A DNA stretch of 64,000 nucleotides, taken from Bacillus sp. FJAT-27445 (GTDB lineage: Bacteria > Bacillota > Bacilli > Bacillales > Cytobacillaceae). Where the stretch lies: positions 151,793-215,792 of the forward strand of contig NZ_LMTI01000001.1 of NCBI RefSeq assembly GCF_001510665.1, written 5' to 3'. The position numbers were made by a program, and so were the translations under genes. The notes beneath the pieces were generated by a model. It was not told the DNA's origin. It made no database searches and saw nothing but the letters and a program-made list of their open reading frames with translations. This document shows positions 38,771 through 46,996 of this stretch, piece after piece. Positions within the stretch are counted from its first letter, which is position 1, and the number at the start of each line of letters is the position of its first letter.

Positions 38771-38870
38771 AAAGAAAAAACAATTTTTACGGATGCAGCC
38801 TTTACGGGTAGGTGTCCATGATTCTTCTGATTAGGCATACAATGGCCTCAAAATTACATAGGAGGTTTTT

Positions 38871-39593
38871 ATGAGCAATCCCAAATATAAACGTGTTGTC
38901 TTAAAATTAAGCGGAGAAGCCCTTGCTGGCGACGCTGGCTTCGGAATCAACCCTGCCTTTATTAAATCCATTGCCGAACAGGTGAAGGAAGTTGCCGAAC
39001 TGGGCGTCGAAGTTGCAGTCGTCGTTGGGGGAGGAAACATTTGGCGGGGAAAAATTGGCGAGGAAATGGGCATGGACCGTGCCACTGCCGATTATATGGG
39101 AATGCTCGCCACTGTCATGAATTCGCTAGCCCTTCAGGATAGCCTTGAGCAGCTCGGAATAGAAACCCGTGTACAGACATCAATAGAAATGCGCCAAGTT
39201 GCCGAACCGTATATTCGCCGCCGCGCAATCCGCCATCTTGAAAAGACTCGAGTTGTCATTTTTGCTGCGGGAACAGGTAACCCATACTTCTCCACAGATA
39301 CAACAGCCGCGCTTCGTGCCGCAGAAATTGAAGCTGACGTCATCTTGATGGCAAAGAACAATGTGGATGGTGTTTATTCCGCAGATCCTCGCCATGATAA
39401 AGATGCGACGAAATACGAACAGCTTTCTTACCTTGATGTTTTAAAGGAAGGGCTTGCGGTAATGGATTCCACCGCCTCTTCGCTTTGCATGGATAATGAT
39501 ATCCCGTTGATTGTTTTCTCAATTATGGAAAAAGGCAATATTAAACGTGTAGTAATGGGTGAAAAAATCGGAACTATTGTTAGGGGGAAATAA
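38871..39593 (+). CDS. pyrH: UMP kinase
   Basis: 240-aa bacterial UMP kinase of the amino-acid kinase fold, phosphorylating UMP to [17 protein letters not shown] begins the protein, [11 protein letters not shown] and [11 protein letters not shown] are substrate loops, and [13 protein letters not shown] is the nucleotide loop. AGGAGG lies 6 nt upstream. It is 2 bp from frr, so the two are co-transcribed and probably co-translated. Confidence 0.98.
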   Translation: MSNPKYKRVVLKLSGEALAGDAGFGINPAFIKSIAEQVKEVAELGVEVAVVVGGGNIWRGKIGEEMGMDRATADYMGMLATVMNSLALQDSLEQLGIETRVQTSIEMRQVAEPYIRRRAIRHLEKTRVVIFAAGTGNPYFSTDTTAALRAAEIEADVILMAKNNVDGVYSADPRHDKDATKYEQLSYLDVLKEGLAVMDSTASSLCMDNDIPLIVFSIMEKGNIKRVVMGEKIGTIVRGK

Positions 39594-39595
39594 TA

Positions 39596-40153
39596 ATGCC
39601 GAAACAAGTCATTAGCAACACAAAGGATAAAATGGCTAAAGCAATTCAAGCGTATACCCGCGAGCTTGCTTCCATCAGGGCAGGCAGGGCGAGTGCATCA
39701 CTTCTCGACCGGATAACAGTCGACTATTATGGTGCGCCGACCCCAGTAAACCAACTGGCTGGAATCAGTACTCCGGAAGCCCGCCTGCTTGTTATCCAGC
39801 CTTATGATAAGAGCATCCTTGGCGATATTGAAAAGGCTATCCAGAAATCGGACCTTGGCTTGAATCCAACGAACGACGGCTCTCTAATCCGGATTGCCAT
39901 TCCTCAATTAACAGAGGAACGGCGCAAGGAACTGGTTAAGGTAGTCAAGAAGGAATCCGAAGATGCGAAAGTTGCTATCCGGAATATCCGCCGCGATGCC
40001 AATGATGATCTGAAGAAGCTTGAAAAGAACGGTGAAATTACTGAGGACGACCTTCGTGGATATTCTGATGATATCCAAAAGCTAACTGATGACAATATCA
40101 GCAAAGTGGACCAGATTACAAAGGACAAAGAAAAGGAAATCATGGAGGTCTAA
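39596..40153 (+). CDS. frr: Ribosome recycling factor
   Basis: 185-aa RRF that splits post-termination ribosomes together with EF-G. The [20 protein letters not shown] helix segment and the domain [17 protein letters not shown] hinge are classic; helices 2 and 3 ([15 protein letters not shown], then [16 protein letters not shown]) are intact. Immediately downstream of pyrH, as in almost all bacteria. Confidence 0.98.
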   Translation: MPKQVISNTKDKMAKAIQAYTRELASIRAGRASASLLDRITVDYYGAPTPVNQLAGISTPEARLLVIQPYDKSILGDIEKAIQKSDLGLNPTNDGSLIRIAIPQLTEERRKELVKVVKKESEDAKVAIRNIRRDANDDLKKLEKNGEITEDDLRGYSDDIQKLTDDNISKVDQITKDKEKEIMEV

Positions 40154-40178
40154 CCTTCAATTGGTTTTTGCTGGAAAG

Positions 40179-40203
40179 AAACCCCTTTAAAGGGGTTTTT
40201 TCC
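40179..40203 (+). terminator. Intrinsic terminator after frr
   Basis: Self-complementary AAACCCCTTTAAAGGGGTTT with a T tract running to 40202. Confidence 0.88.
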
Positions 40204-40312
40204 GCTTATAGAAGTATTTTTGAAAATTGGCGGCATCCGCCCTTTTATATGAGATATCTGCGTTCTTTTTTGGTATGATAAAAGCATGCCAAAAAAACAA
40301 AAGCATATACAT

Positions 40313-40432
40313 AAAAAGCGAAGGGGCCTTGCCCAGGGGCGTAAAGCGCTGGAGGACCGGAAGGGGAAGCCGATTTTTGGCTTCATCTGTAGGGCCGAAG
40401 CGACCTCGAGCCCCTAGGCCCCGCAGCTGGAC
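40313..40432 (+). repeat. Intergenic repeat copy C (frr-uppS)
   Basis: 120-bp element starting AAAAAGCGAAGGGGCCT and ending CGCAGCTGGAC. The closing stem is GGGGCCT (40323-40329) / AGGCCCC (40416-40422). About 95% identical to copy D, which follows after 4 bp. It shares ends, but not the central sequence, with copies A and B. Confidence 0.85.
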
Positions 40433-40436
40433 TAAT

Positions 40437-40556
40437 AAAAAGCGAAGGGGCCTTGCCCAGGGGCGTACAGCGCTGGAGGACCGTAAGGGGAAGCCGGTTT
40501 TTGGCTTCATCTGTAGGGTCGAAGCGACCTCGAGCCCCTAGGCCCTGCAGCTGGCC
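40437..40556 (+). repeat. Intergenic repeat copy D, tandem with C
   Basis: 120-bp direct repeat of copy C (about six differences), same orientation, period 124 bp. The last bases are CTGGCC instead of CTGGAC. The remaining 40557-40636 carries only the uppS ribosome site AGGAGG; an extended -10 (TGGTATGAT, 40271-40279) upstream of the repeats could serve uppS. Confidence 0.85.
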
Positions 40557-40636
40557 ATGCCCCGCGGGATTGGATAGGCTATAGCTGTTTCACCCTTTAT
40601 CGGAGGGAAGTTCGTTTTTACAGGAGGAGCAAGAAT

Positions 40637-41422
40637 ATGTTAAATAAACTAAAACGTTGGAAGACGCCAAATGCCCCTTCCTCTCTCCGAGACAGGATTG
40701 ACTGCATAAAGAGAGCCGGGGTGCCTTCCCATGTAGCCATAATAATGGATGGGAATGGGCGCTGGGCGAAAAAAAGGGCGATGCCGAGGATAGCGGGGCA
40801 TCATGAAGGAATGAAAGTGGTTAGGAAAATTACCAGGCTTGCAAATGAACTTGGAATAGAGGCATTGACGCTTTACGCTTTTTCAACTGAAAATTGGAAA
40901 AGGCCAAAAAATGAGGTCGACTATCTTATGCAGCTCCCAGAAGAGTTTCTTGCTTCATTTCTGCCTGAGCTGGTGGACGAAAATGTTCGTGTAGAAATGA
41001 TGGGCTATAGGGAGAAACTCCCTCCCCATACTCTGAAGGCGATTAATAAGGCTATAGAGGAAACGAAGGGAAATACAGGGCTCGTCCTTAATTTTGCTTT
41101 AAATTACGGAAGCCGTGCTGAAATCCTCGATGCTGTAAAAAATGTCTTAAAAGACTGCCAGAGTGGTATACTGGATGCAAACAGCATTGATGATAAAACG
41201 TTCTCCTCCTATTTAATGACTGCCCAGATGTCTGACCCAGACCTTTTAATACGTACAAGCGGTGAGATCCGCTTAAGCAACTTCATGCTTTGGCAGCTCG
41301 CTTATTCGGAGTTTTGGTTTACAGATATCCTATGGCCGGATTTTGGCGAGGAGCATTTTATTGAGGCCGTTGAGGCTTACCAAAATCGGCAGCGTAGGTT
41401 TGGTGGAATTGAAGGCTCCTGA
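40637..41422 (+). CDS. uppS: Undecaprenyl diphosphate synthase
   Basis: 261-aa cis-prenyltransferase that makes the C55 lipid carrier for cell-wall synthesis. The catalytic aspartate is D38 in IIMDGNGRWAKKR; TLYAFSTENWKRP and the DLLIRTSGEIRLSNF block are the other signatures. GGAGGAG precedes the ATG. A 138-bp gap leads to cdsA. Confidence 0.97.
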   Translation: MLNKLKRWKTPNAPSSLRDRIDCIKRAGVPSHVAIIMDGNGRWAKKRAMPRIAGHHEGMKVVRKITRLANELGIEALTLYAFSTENWKRPKNEVDYLMQLPEEFLASFLPELVDENVRVEMMGYREKLPPHTLKAINKAIEETKGNTGLVLNFALNYGSRAEILDAVKNVLKDCQSGILDANSIDDKTFSSYLMTAQMSDPDLLIRTSGEIRLSNFMLWQLAYSEFWFTDILWPDFGEEHFIEAVEAYQNRQRRFGGIEGS

Positions 41423-41560
41423 GAAGGCGTTGAATAATTAATAGCTTTTGGTGGCTTTTGCATTATGCAACTCCACCCATTTTCATAACGAGAAGGAGGA
41501 AAGGCATTTCTTCCCGTATTTCCGCAGCATATTTCGGATGCGCTGAGTGCCTGAATTTTA

Positions 41561-42352
41561 ATGAAGCAAAGAATTATTACTGCAGTCATAGCGGCGGCGC
41601 TTTTTTTGCCGATTGTTATTGTTGGAGGGTTGCCATTAGTCCTGTTGGCATACCTGCTTGCTAGTGTCGGCCTATATGAGCTGGCCAAAATGAAGAAGTT
41701 GAAGCTTTTGTCCTTTCCTGGAATCCTGTCGCTTTTAACGATGTGGATGTTACTCCTTCCGAAAGGGAATATAGGAATCCTTCATTCCATTGGATATGAT
41801 AAGCAGGATCTTGCCATATTGGCGGTTTTGCTTCTTCTCGTCTATACAGTCGCCACGAAGAACCGTTTCACATTTGACGATGCGTCATTTATGGTGATGG
41901 CGGTAGTCTATGTTGGGGCCGGTTTTTATTATTTTATGGAGACACGTGAAGCAGGAGGGCTGAACTGGCTCTTTTATTCCCTCTTCATTATTTGGGCAAC
42001 GGATTCAGGTGCGTACTTTATTGGCAAGGCAATGGGCAAAAAGAAGCTTTGGCCGGAAATCAGCCCGAATAAGACAGTGGAAGGCTCCGTTGGCGGAGTA
42101 GTGTGTGCATTGGTTGTTGCGTTATGCTTCCTTTTCTTCAGTGATATGGATGTATCACCATTAAAATTGATGGGACTCACCGCTTTGCTGTCTGTTTTTG
42201 GACAGCTTGGGGATCTCGCTGAATCCGCATTTAAACGCACATACAATGTGAAGGATTCCGGAACGATTCTTCCTGGCCATGGGGGTATTCTTGATAGGTT
42301 TGACAGCCTTTTATTTGTATGGCCGTTAATCCATATTTTTCAGCTGATTTGA
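41561..42352 (+). CDS. cdsA: Phosphatidate cytidylyltransferase
   Basis: 263-aa integral membrane enzyme that makes CDP-diacylglycerol from phosphatidate and CTP. Seven or so hydrophobic helices are visible; the CDP-OH signature region DLAESAFKRTYNVKDSGTILPGHGGILDR sits near the C-terminus (in short: S-KR--xxKD...PGHGG--DR). ATG 41561 gives the usual MKQRIITAVIAAALFLP, and a TGA 9 nt upstream in frame rules out an earlier start. There is no convincing ribosome site directly before it; AAGGAGGAAAGG lies about 60 nt upstream. Confidence 0.95.
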   Translation: MKQRIITAVIAAALFLPIVIVGGLPLVLLAYLLASVGLYELAKMKKLKLLSFPGILSLLTMWMLLLPKGNIGILHSIGYDKQDLAILAVLLLLVYTVATKNRFTFDDASFMVMAVVYVGAGFYYFMETREAGGLNWLFYSLFIIWATDSGAYFIGKAMGKKKLWPEISPNKTVEGSVGGVVCALVVALCFLFFSDMDVSPLKLMGLTALLSVFGQLGDLAESAFKRTYNVKDSGTILPGHGGILDRFDSLLFVWPLIHIFQLI

Positions 42353-42411
42353 ACTTGGCACTGTAAAATTAGACAGGCTAATAGATGGCAGTTTTTTAGG
42401 AGAGGTAATGC

Positions 42412-43557
42412 ATGAAATATATTAGTTTGATGGGAGCTACAGGCTCGATCGGCACCCAGACACTTGATATCATTAGGGAACATCCCGACAGCTTTAGGCT
42501 TTCCGCCTTCTCGGCGGGCCGGAATAGTGATTTGGCAAGAAAAATAATTACTGAATTCAAGCCTGTGTTTGTTTCAATGCAGGAAAAGGCAGATGCCGAC
42601 AAACTGGCGGCGGAGTTTCCAGGAACTGCTTTTTCATCTGGAGAAAGTGGCCTTGCCAGGGTGGCAACACATGAGAGTACTGACATAGTTGTCAATGCCG
42701 TTGTTGGAAGTGTGGGTTTAAAACCAACGCTTGAGGCCATTGATAGCGGAAAAACAATTGCCCTGGCCAACAAAGAAACCCTTGTAACGGCGGGCCATTT
42801 AGTAATGGATGCAGCCAGTAAAAAAGGGGTCAGCCTTCTTCCTGTTGACAGTGAGCACTCCGCCATTTTTCAGGCTTTACAAGGTGAAGATGCAAAAAAT
42901 ATTGAACGGCTAATCATCACTGCCTCGGGAGGAAGCTTTAGAGACCGAAGCCGTGCTGACCTAAAGGATGTAACTGTAGAAGAAGCCTTAAACCATCCTA
43001 ATTGGTCAATGGGGGCGAAAATCACAATCGATTCGGCAACGATGATGAATAAAGGGCTCGAAGTAATTGAAGCCCATTGGCTTTTTTCCCTGCCGTATGA
43101 AAAAATTGACGTTCTCCTCCATCGAGAGAGCATTATCCATTCAATGATTGAATTCCATGACTCAAGCATCATTGCACAACTAGGAAGCCCAGATATGAGA
43201 GTGCCAATCCAATACGCACTTTCCTATCCAGACAGGTTCCCGCTAAAGGCAGCAAAAAGGCTGAACCTTGCTGAAGTGGGTAAACTTCATTTCCAGGAAA
43301 TGGACTTTGAACGATTCCGCTGCCTGCGCTTCGCTTATGAAGCCGGAAAGTCGGGAGGTTCGCTGCCAACCGTGCTGAATGCCGCAAATGAGGCCGCGGT
43401 TGCCGCTTTCCTTGAAGGCAGAATCCGCTTCCTTGAAATCGAAGAATTAATCGAAAGGGCGCTAAATGCACACGATCGTATTGGGAACCCGGGGCTTGAA
43501 GACATCCTTCATGCCGATTGGGAAACACGCAGGTACATCACTTCCTTCCTTTCATAA
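42412..43557 (+). CDS. dxr: 1-deoxy-D-xylulose 5-phosphate reductoisomerase
   Basis: 381-aa DXR, the second step of the non-mevalonate isoprenoid pathway (DXP to MEP, NADPH-dependent). The NADPH motif [14 protein letters not shown] opens the protein; [19 protein letters not shown] and TASGGSFR are catalytic-site blocks. AGGAGAGG precedes the ATG. It forms an isoprenoid/lipid run with uppS and cdsA. Confidence 0.97.
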   Translation: MKYISLMGATGSIGTQTLDIIREHPDSFRLSAFSAGRNSDLARKIITEFKPVFVSMQEKADADKLAAEFPGTAFSSGESGLARVATHESTDIVVNAVVGSVGLKPTLEAIDSGKTIALANKETLVTAGHLVMDAASKKGVSLLPVDSEHSAIFQALQGEDAKNIERLIITASGGSFRDRSRADLKDVTVEEALNHPNWSMGAKITIDSATMMNKGLEVIEAHWLFSLPYEKIDVLLHRESIIHSMIEFHDSSIIAQLGSPDMRVPIQYALSYPDRFPLKAAKRLNLAEVGKLHFQEMDFERFRCLRFAYEAGKSGGSLPTVLNAANEAAVAAFLEGRIRFLEIEELIERALNAHDRIGNPGLEDILHADWETRRYITSFLS

Positions 43558-43678
43558 GGGAAAGGTATGATAGCTTGAGGCTGGTCACTAGAAATTCCGG
43601 GTTTTCACAGTTTGGGAAGCCGGGCAATTCCGAAGTCCAGAAGTTTTAACGGAACTCTTTTAAAAGGTGGTTTTTTTA

Positions 43679-44938
43679 TTGAATACAGTCATAGCGTTTA
43701 TTGTCATTTTCGGGGCGATCGTATTCTTCCACGAATTGGGGCATTTCATTTTTGCAAAAAGAGCCGGGATACTCTGCAGGGAATTTGCCATTGGCATGGG
43801 TCCTAAGGTTTTCACGCATAAAAGAGGAGAAACCGTGTACACAATCCGCCTTCTTCCCATTGGAGGATATGTCAGGATGGCCGGTGACGACCCGGAAGCG
43901 GTCGAACTTAAGCCCGGTTATCGAATCGGCCTTTTATTCGGCGGGGATGGAAAGGTTAATAAAATTATCCTTAACAACAAGGACAAGTTTCCTGATGCCA
44001 GAATCATTGAAGTGGAAAAAGCAGACCTCGACAGGGAGCTTTTACTGAAAGGATACCCGGAGGACGAGGATGAGGCACTTCAAACATTTTCAGTTCACCC
44101 CGAAGCTGTAACAGTTGAGAATGGGGTGGAAACACAAATAGCCCCATATAACCGCCAGTTCGCTTCCAAGACACTCGGCCAAAGGGCAATGGCGATTTTC
44201 GCAGGGCCAATGATGAACTTTATCCTTGCTTTCCTCATTTTTCTCACGCTCGCATTTATCCAGGGCGTTCCATCGGATGAACCAAAGCTTGGGAAGCTCG
44301 CCAGTGATGGTGCGGCCATTTCGGCGGGTTTGAAGGAAGGGGACATTGTCCAAAGCATTGGCGGCTCGGAAATATCCAGCTGGACGGATGTCGTTGAAAT
44401 CATACGAAAAAATCCCAACAATGAGCTAGACTTTGTGATTGAGCGTGACGGGAAAGAACAAGTCGTTTCCGTTACCCCGAAAGCCCAGGAAGTGGAAAAG
44501 ACAAAAATCGGGATAATCGGCGTCTACAGCCCGGTTGAAAAATCCCCAATGCTCGCAGTGTCATACGGGTTCAATGAGACTGTATTTTGGTCTAAGAAAA
44601 TTTTTGAGATGCTTGGCCTGCTTGTAACAGGACAGTTTGCCATCGATATGCTAAGCGGCCCGCTCGGAATTTACGCCACAACAGATACTGTTGTAAAATC
44701 AGGTATTTTCGTCCTAATGAAATGGACAGCGATGCTAAGCGTCAATCTTGGGATTATGAACCTGCTGCCTATTCCCGCTTTGGACGGCGGCCGCCTGTTA
44801 TTTTTCGCGGTGGAAGCGGTCAGAGGGAAACCAGTTGATCGGCAAAAAGAAGGGCTCGTCCATTTCATCGGATTTGCCCTGCTGATGTTATTGATGCTTG
44901 TTGTGACATGGAACGATATTCAAAGGTTCTTTTTGTAG
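43679..44938 (+). CDS. rseP: Site-2 zinc metalloprotease RseP/RasP
   Basis: About 419-aa intramembrane protease that cleaves anti-sigma factors (RsiW in B. subtilis) and signal-peptide remnants. The first helix carries HELGH zinc ligands and the last membrane part has the third ligand in LLPIPALDGGRLLFF. A PDZ domain lies at about 200-280 (GLKEGDIVQSIGG). The likely start is TTG 43679 after AAAAGGTGG; GTG 43667 is an alternative that lacks a ribosome site. Confidence 0.93.
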   Translation: MNTVIAFIVIFGAIVFFHELGHFIFAKRAGILCREFAIGMGPKVFTHKRGETVYTIRLLPIGGYVRMAGDDPEAVELKPGYRIGLLFGGDGKVNKIILNNKDKFPDARIIEVEKADLDRELLLKGYPEDEDEALQTFSVHPEAVTVENGVETQIAPYNRQFASKTLGQRAMAIFAGPMMNFILAFLIFLTLAFIQGVPSDEPKLGKLASDGAAISAGLKEGDIVQSIGGSEISSWTDVVEIIRKNPNNELDFVIERDGKEQVVSVTPKAQEVEKTKIGIIGVYSPVEKSPMLAVSYGFNETVFWSKKIFEMLGLLVTGQFAIDMLSGPLGIYATTDTVVKSGIFVLMKWTAMLSVNLGIMNLLPIPALDGGRLLFFAVEAVRGKPVDRQKEGLVHFIGFALLMLLMLVVTWNDIQRFFL

Positions 44939-44947
44939 TAACATGAA

Positions 44948-44974
44948 GCCGGCTTGGAAAACTTCCCAGCCGGC
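44948..44974 (+). other. Hairpin between rseP and proS
   Basis: Stem GCCGGCT (44948-44954) / AGCCGGC (44968-44974), continued by GGAA/TTCC inside a mismatch. There is no T tract, so it is not a standard terminator; it may be an mRNA-stability structure or part of the proS leader. Confidence 0.5.
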
Positions 44975-45037
44975 ATACATATGCCTTCAAAGCTGAAGGC
45001 GAAAAAATGCAAATGCAGAGTGTTGGAGGCGGAAAAA

Positions 45038-46735
45038 GTGAGACAAAGCATGACCTTAATCCCTACGTTAAGAGAAGTACCTGCTGATGCGGATGTAAAG
45101 AGCCATCAGCTTTTATTAAGAGCCGGTTTCATCCGGCAGAATGCAAGCGGGGTTTACAGTTATTTGCCGCTTGCTAAAAGGGTTTTGGTGAAAATTGAAG
45201 CGATTGTAAGAGAAGAGATGGATAAGGCAGGAGCCGTCGAATTGCTAATGCCGGCGCTGCAGCAAGCTGAGCTTTGGCAGGAATCGGGCAGATGGTATTC
45301 ATACGGTCCGGAACTGATGCGCCTGAAGGATCGCCACGAGCGAGAGTTCGCCCTCGGCGCAACCCATGAAGAAGTCATTACAAGCCTTGTCCGAGATGAA
45401 GTGAAATCCTATAAAAGGTTGCCTTTGACCCTCTATCAAATCCAGACAAAATTCCGTGATGAAAAGCGGCCGCGGTTCGGGCTGCTGCGCGGCAGGGAAT
45501 TCATCATGAAGGATGCCTATTCTTTCCATTCATCTCCTGAAAGCCTTGCTGATGTTTATGAGCGGATTTTTACAGCGTATTCCAATATTTTTGCTCGCTG
45601 CGGTTTGAACTATCGTGCGGTAATTGCCGATTCAGGGGCAATGGGCGGAAAGGATACACTCGAGTTCATGGTGCTGTCCGATATTGGCGAGGATACAATC
45701 GCCTACTCCGATACATCCAGTTATGCGGCCAACATCGAAATGGCTCCGGTAGTGGCAGCATATGAAAAAAGCGATGAGGCTCCGCGTAACCTGGAAAAAG
45801 TGAAGACGGAAAACCAGAAAACGATTGCAGAGGTTTCGAGCTTCCTTCAAGTGAATGAAATGCAATGCATCAAGTCGCTTTTGTTCAAAATCGATGGCCG
45901 GCCTGTCCTTGTATTGGTAAGGGGAGACCACGAAGTCAATGACATTAAACTGAAAAACCTATTCGAAGCCACCACTGTCGAGCTTGCTGAAGCCGGGGAA
46001 ACGAAGGAAATCCTTGGCTGTGAGGTAGGCTCAGTCGGCCCGATTGGTGTAAAGGATGTTGAGATTATCGCAGACGATGCAGTCAAATCGATTGTAAATG
46101 GCGTATGCGGGGCAAATGAAGAGCATTATCACTACGTGAATGTGAACCCGGAGAAAGATTTTGAAGCAGGTCGCTATGCCGATGTAAGATTCATCCAGGA
46201 AGGCGATCCTTCTCCGGATGGGCAGGGGAATATCCTTTTTGCCAAGGGGATTGAAGTAGGCCACGTTTTCAAGCTGGGAACACGCTACAGCGAAGCGATG
46301 GATGCTGTCTACCTAGATGAAAACGGCAAATCCCAGCCGATGATTATGGGCTGCTATGGAATTGGTGTTTCCAGGACATTGGCGGCTGTTGCCGAGCAGT
46401 TCAATGATGATAAAGGCTTTGTATGGCCTGCAGCGGTAGCGCCATACAAGGTTCATCTCATTGCAGTCAATCCGAAAGACGAAGCACAATCCAGCCTTTC
46501 TGAGGAACTTTATGAGGCGCTTGGCAAAAACTATGAAATCCTTTTTGACGACCGCCACGAGCGGGCTGGAGTTAAATTTGCCGATGCGGATTTAATCGGT
46601 ATTCCTGTCAGGGTTACTGTCGGGAAAAAAGCTGCTGACGGAATTGTCGAAGTGAAGAACAGAAAAACTGGGGAAGTCCTGGAAGTTCAAACGAACAGTC
46701 TTGCCGATACGATAAAGTCCTTACTTGGAAGCTAG
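45038..46735 (+). CDS. proS: Prolyl-tRNA synthetase
   Basis: 565-aa bacterial-type (class II) ProRS. The core begins [19 protein letters not shown]; motif 2 ([20 protein letters not shown] pieces) and motif 3 ([13 protein letters not shown]) are intact, and the YbaK-like editing insertion occupies about residues 230-390. The GTG at 45038 is chosen because GGAGG lies 8 nt before it and the N-terminus matches B. subtilis; an ATG at 44954 would add 28 non-homologous residues. No T-box leader is visible upstream. Confidence 0.96.
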   Translation: MRQSMTLIPTLREVPADADVKSHQLLLRAGFIRQNASGVYSYLPLAKRVLVKIEAIVREEMDKAGAVELLMPALQQAELWQESGRWYSYGPELMRLKDRHEREFALGATHEEVITSLVRDEVKSYKRLPLTLYQIQTKFRDEKRPRFGLLRGREFIMKDAYSFHSSPESLADVYERIFTAYSNIFARCGLNYRAVIADSGAMGGKDTLEFMVLSDIGEDTIAYSDTSSYAANIEMAPVVAAYEKSDEAPRNLEKVKTENQKTIAEVSSFLQVNEMQCIKSLLFKIDGRPVLVLVRGDHEVNDIKLKNLFEATTVELAEAGETKEILGCEVGSVGPIGVKDVEIIADDAVKSIVNGVCGANEEHYHYVNVNPEKDFEAGRYADVRFIQEGDPSPDGQGNILFAKGIEVGHVFKLGTRYSEAMDAVYLDENGKSQPMIMGCYGIGVSRTLAAVAEQFNDDKGFVWPAAVAPYKVHLIAVNPKDEAQSSLSEELYEALGKNYEILFDDRHERAGVKFADADLIGIPVRVTVGKKAADGIVEVKNRKTGEVLEVQTNSLADTIKSLLGS

Positions 46736-46744
46736 GAATGAGAG

Positions 46745-46776
46745 GGTGCCGCCCGCAAAGCGGCACCTGTTTTTTT
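46745..46776 (+). terminator. Intrinsic terminator after proS
   Basis: Perfect stem GGTGCCGC (46745-46752) / GCGGCACC (46760-46767) with a 7-nt loop, then TGTTTTTTT. Confidence 0.88.
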
Positions 46777-46841
46777 CCTTGCCTAGAGTTTTGAGCCCAT
46801 TGTTTTTTTTGTAGTTTTGTGCCGATTGGCGCCTGTATCTA

Positions 46842-46850
46842 TGGTATAAT
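46842..46850 (+). promoter_or_regulatory. Extended -10 promoter for polC
   Basis: TGGTATAAT is a perfect extended -10 (TGn followed by TATAAT, 46845-46850). No good -35 is seen at 17-18 bp. It would start transcription at about 46857, right at the repeated hairpin element. Confidence 0.55.
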
Positions 46851-46858
46851 TGACATTT

Positions 46859-46955
46859 GATAAAGTGAAACTTCCAACAGTGGGGGGGTTGTTCATCCCC
46901 CACTGGGCTTCTTTGATTCCTCTGAATCTTGAGGTGGGGTCTTACTGCCCGTTAA
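46859..46955 (+). ncRNA. Repeated hairpin element 2, in the polC leader
   Basis: Begins ATAAAGTGAAACTTC, then hairpin CAGTGGGGG (46878-46886) / CCCCCACTG (46897-46905) with loop containing TTGTTCAT. It ends CTTGAGGTGGGGTCTTACTG followed by CCCGTTAAG. The first hairpin, loop and end match element 1 near lepB; the 5' half of the second arm is shortened. If transcribed from the extended -10 it makes up nearly the whole polC leader. Confidence 0.55.
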
Positions 46956-46996
46956 GAGTGGGATAAATAGAATCACAGAGATGGGGAGAGTGTCCA

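Noticed and set aside
38817-38843. Sigma-E type promoter upstream of pyrH (CATACAAT)
   Set aside because: The -10 matches, but the best -35 (CATGATT) is at a 12-bp spacing, shorter than usual. It is also unexpected for an essential growth gene.
44939-45037. T-box riboswitch before proS
   Set aside because: The leader is under 100 nt and no AGGGTGG-type T-box sequence or anti-terminator is present.
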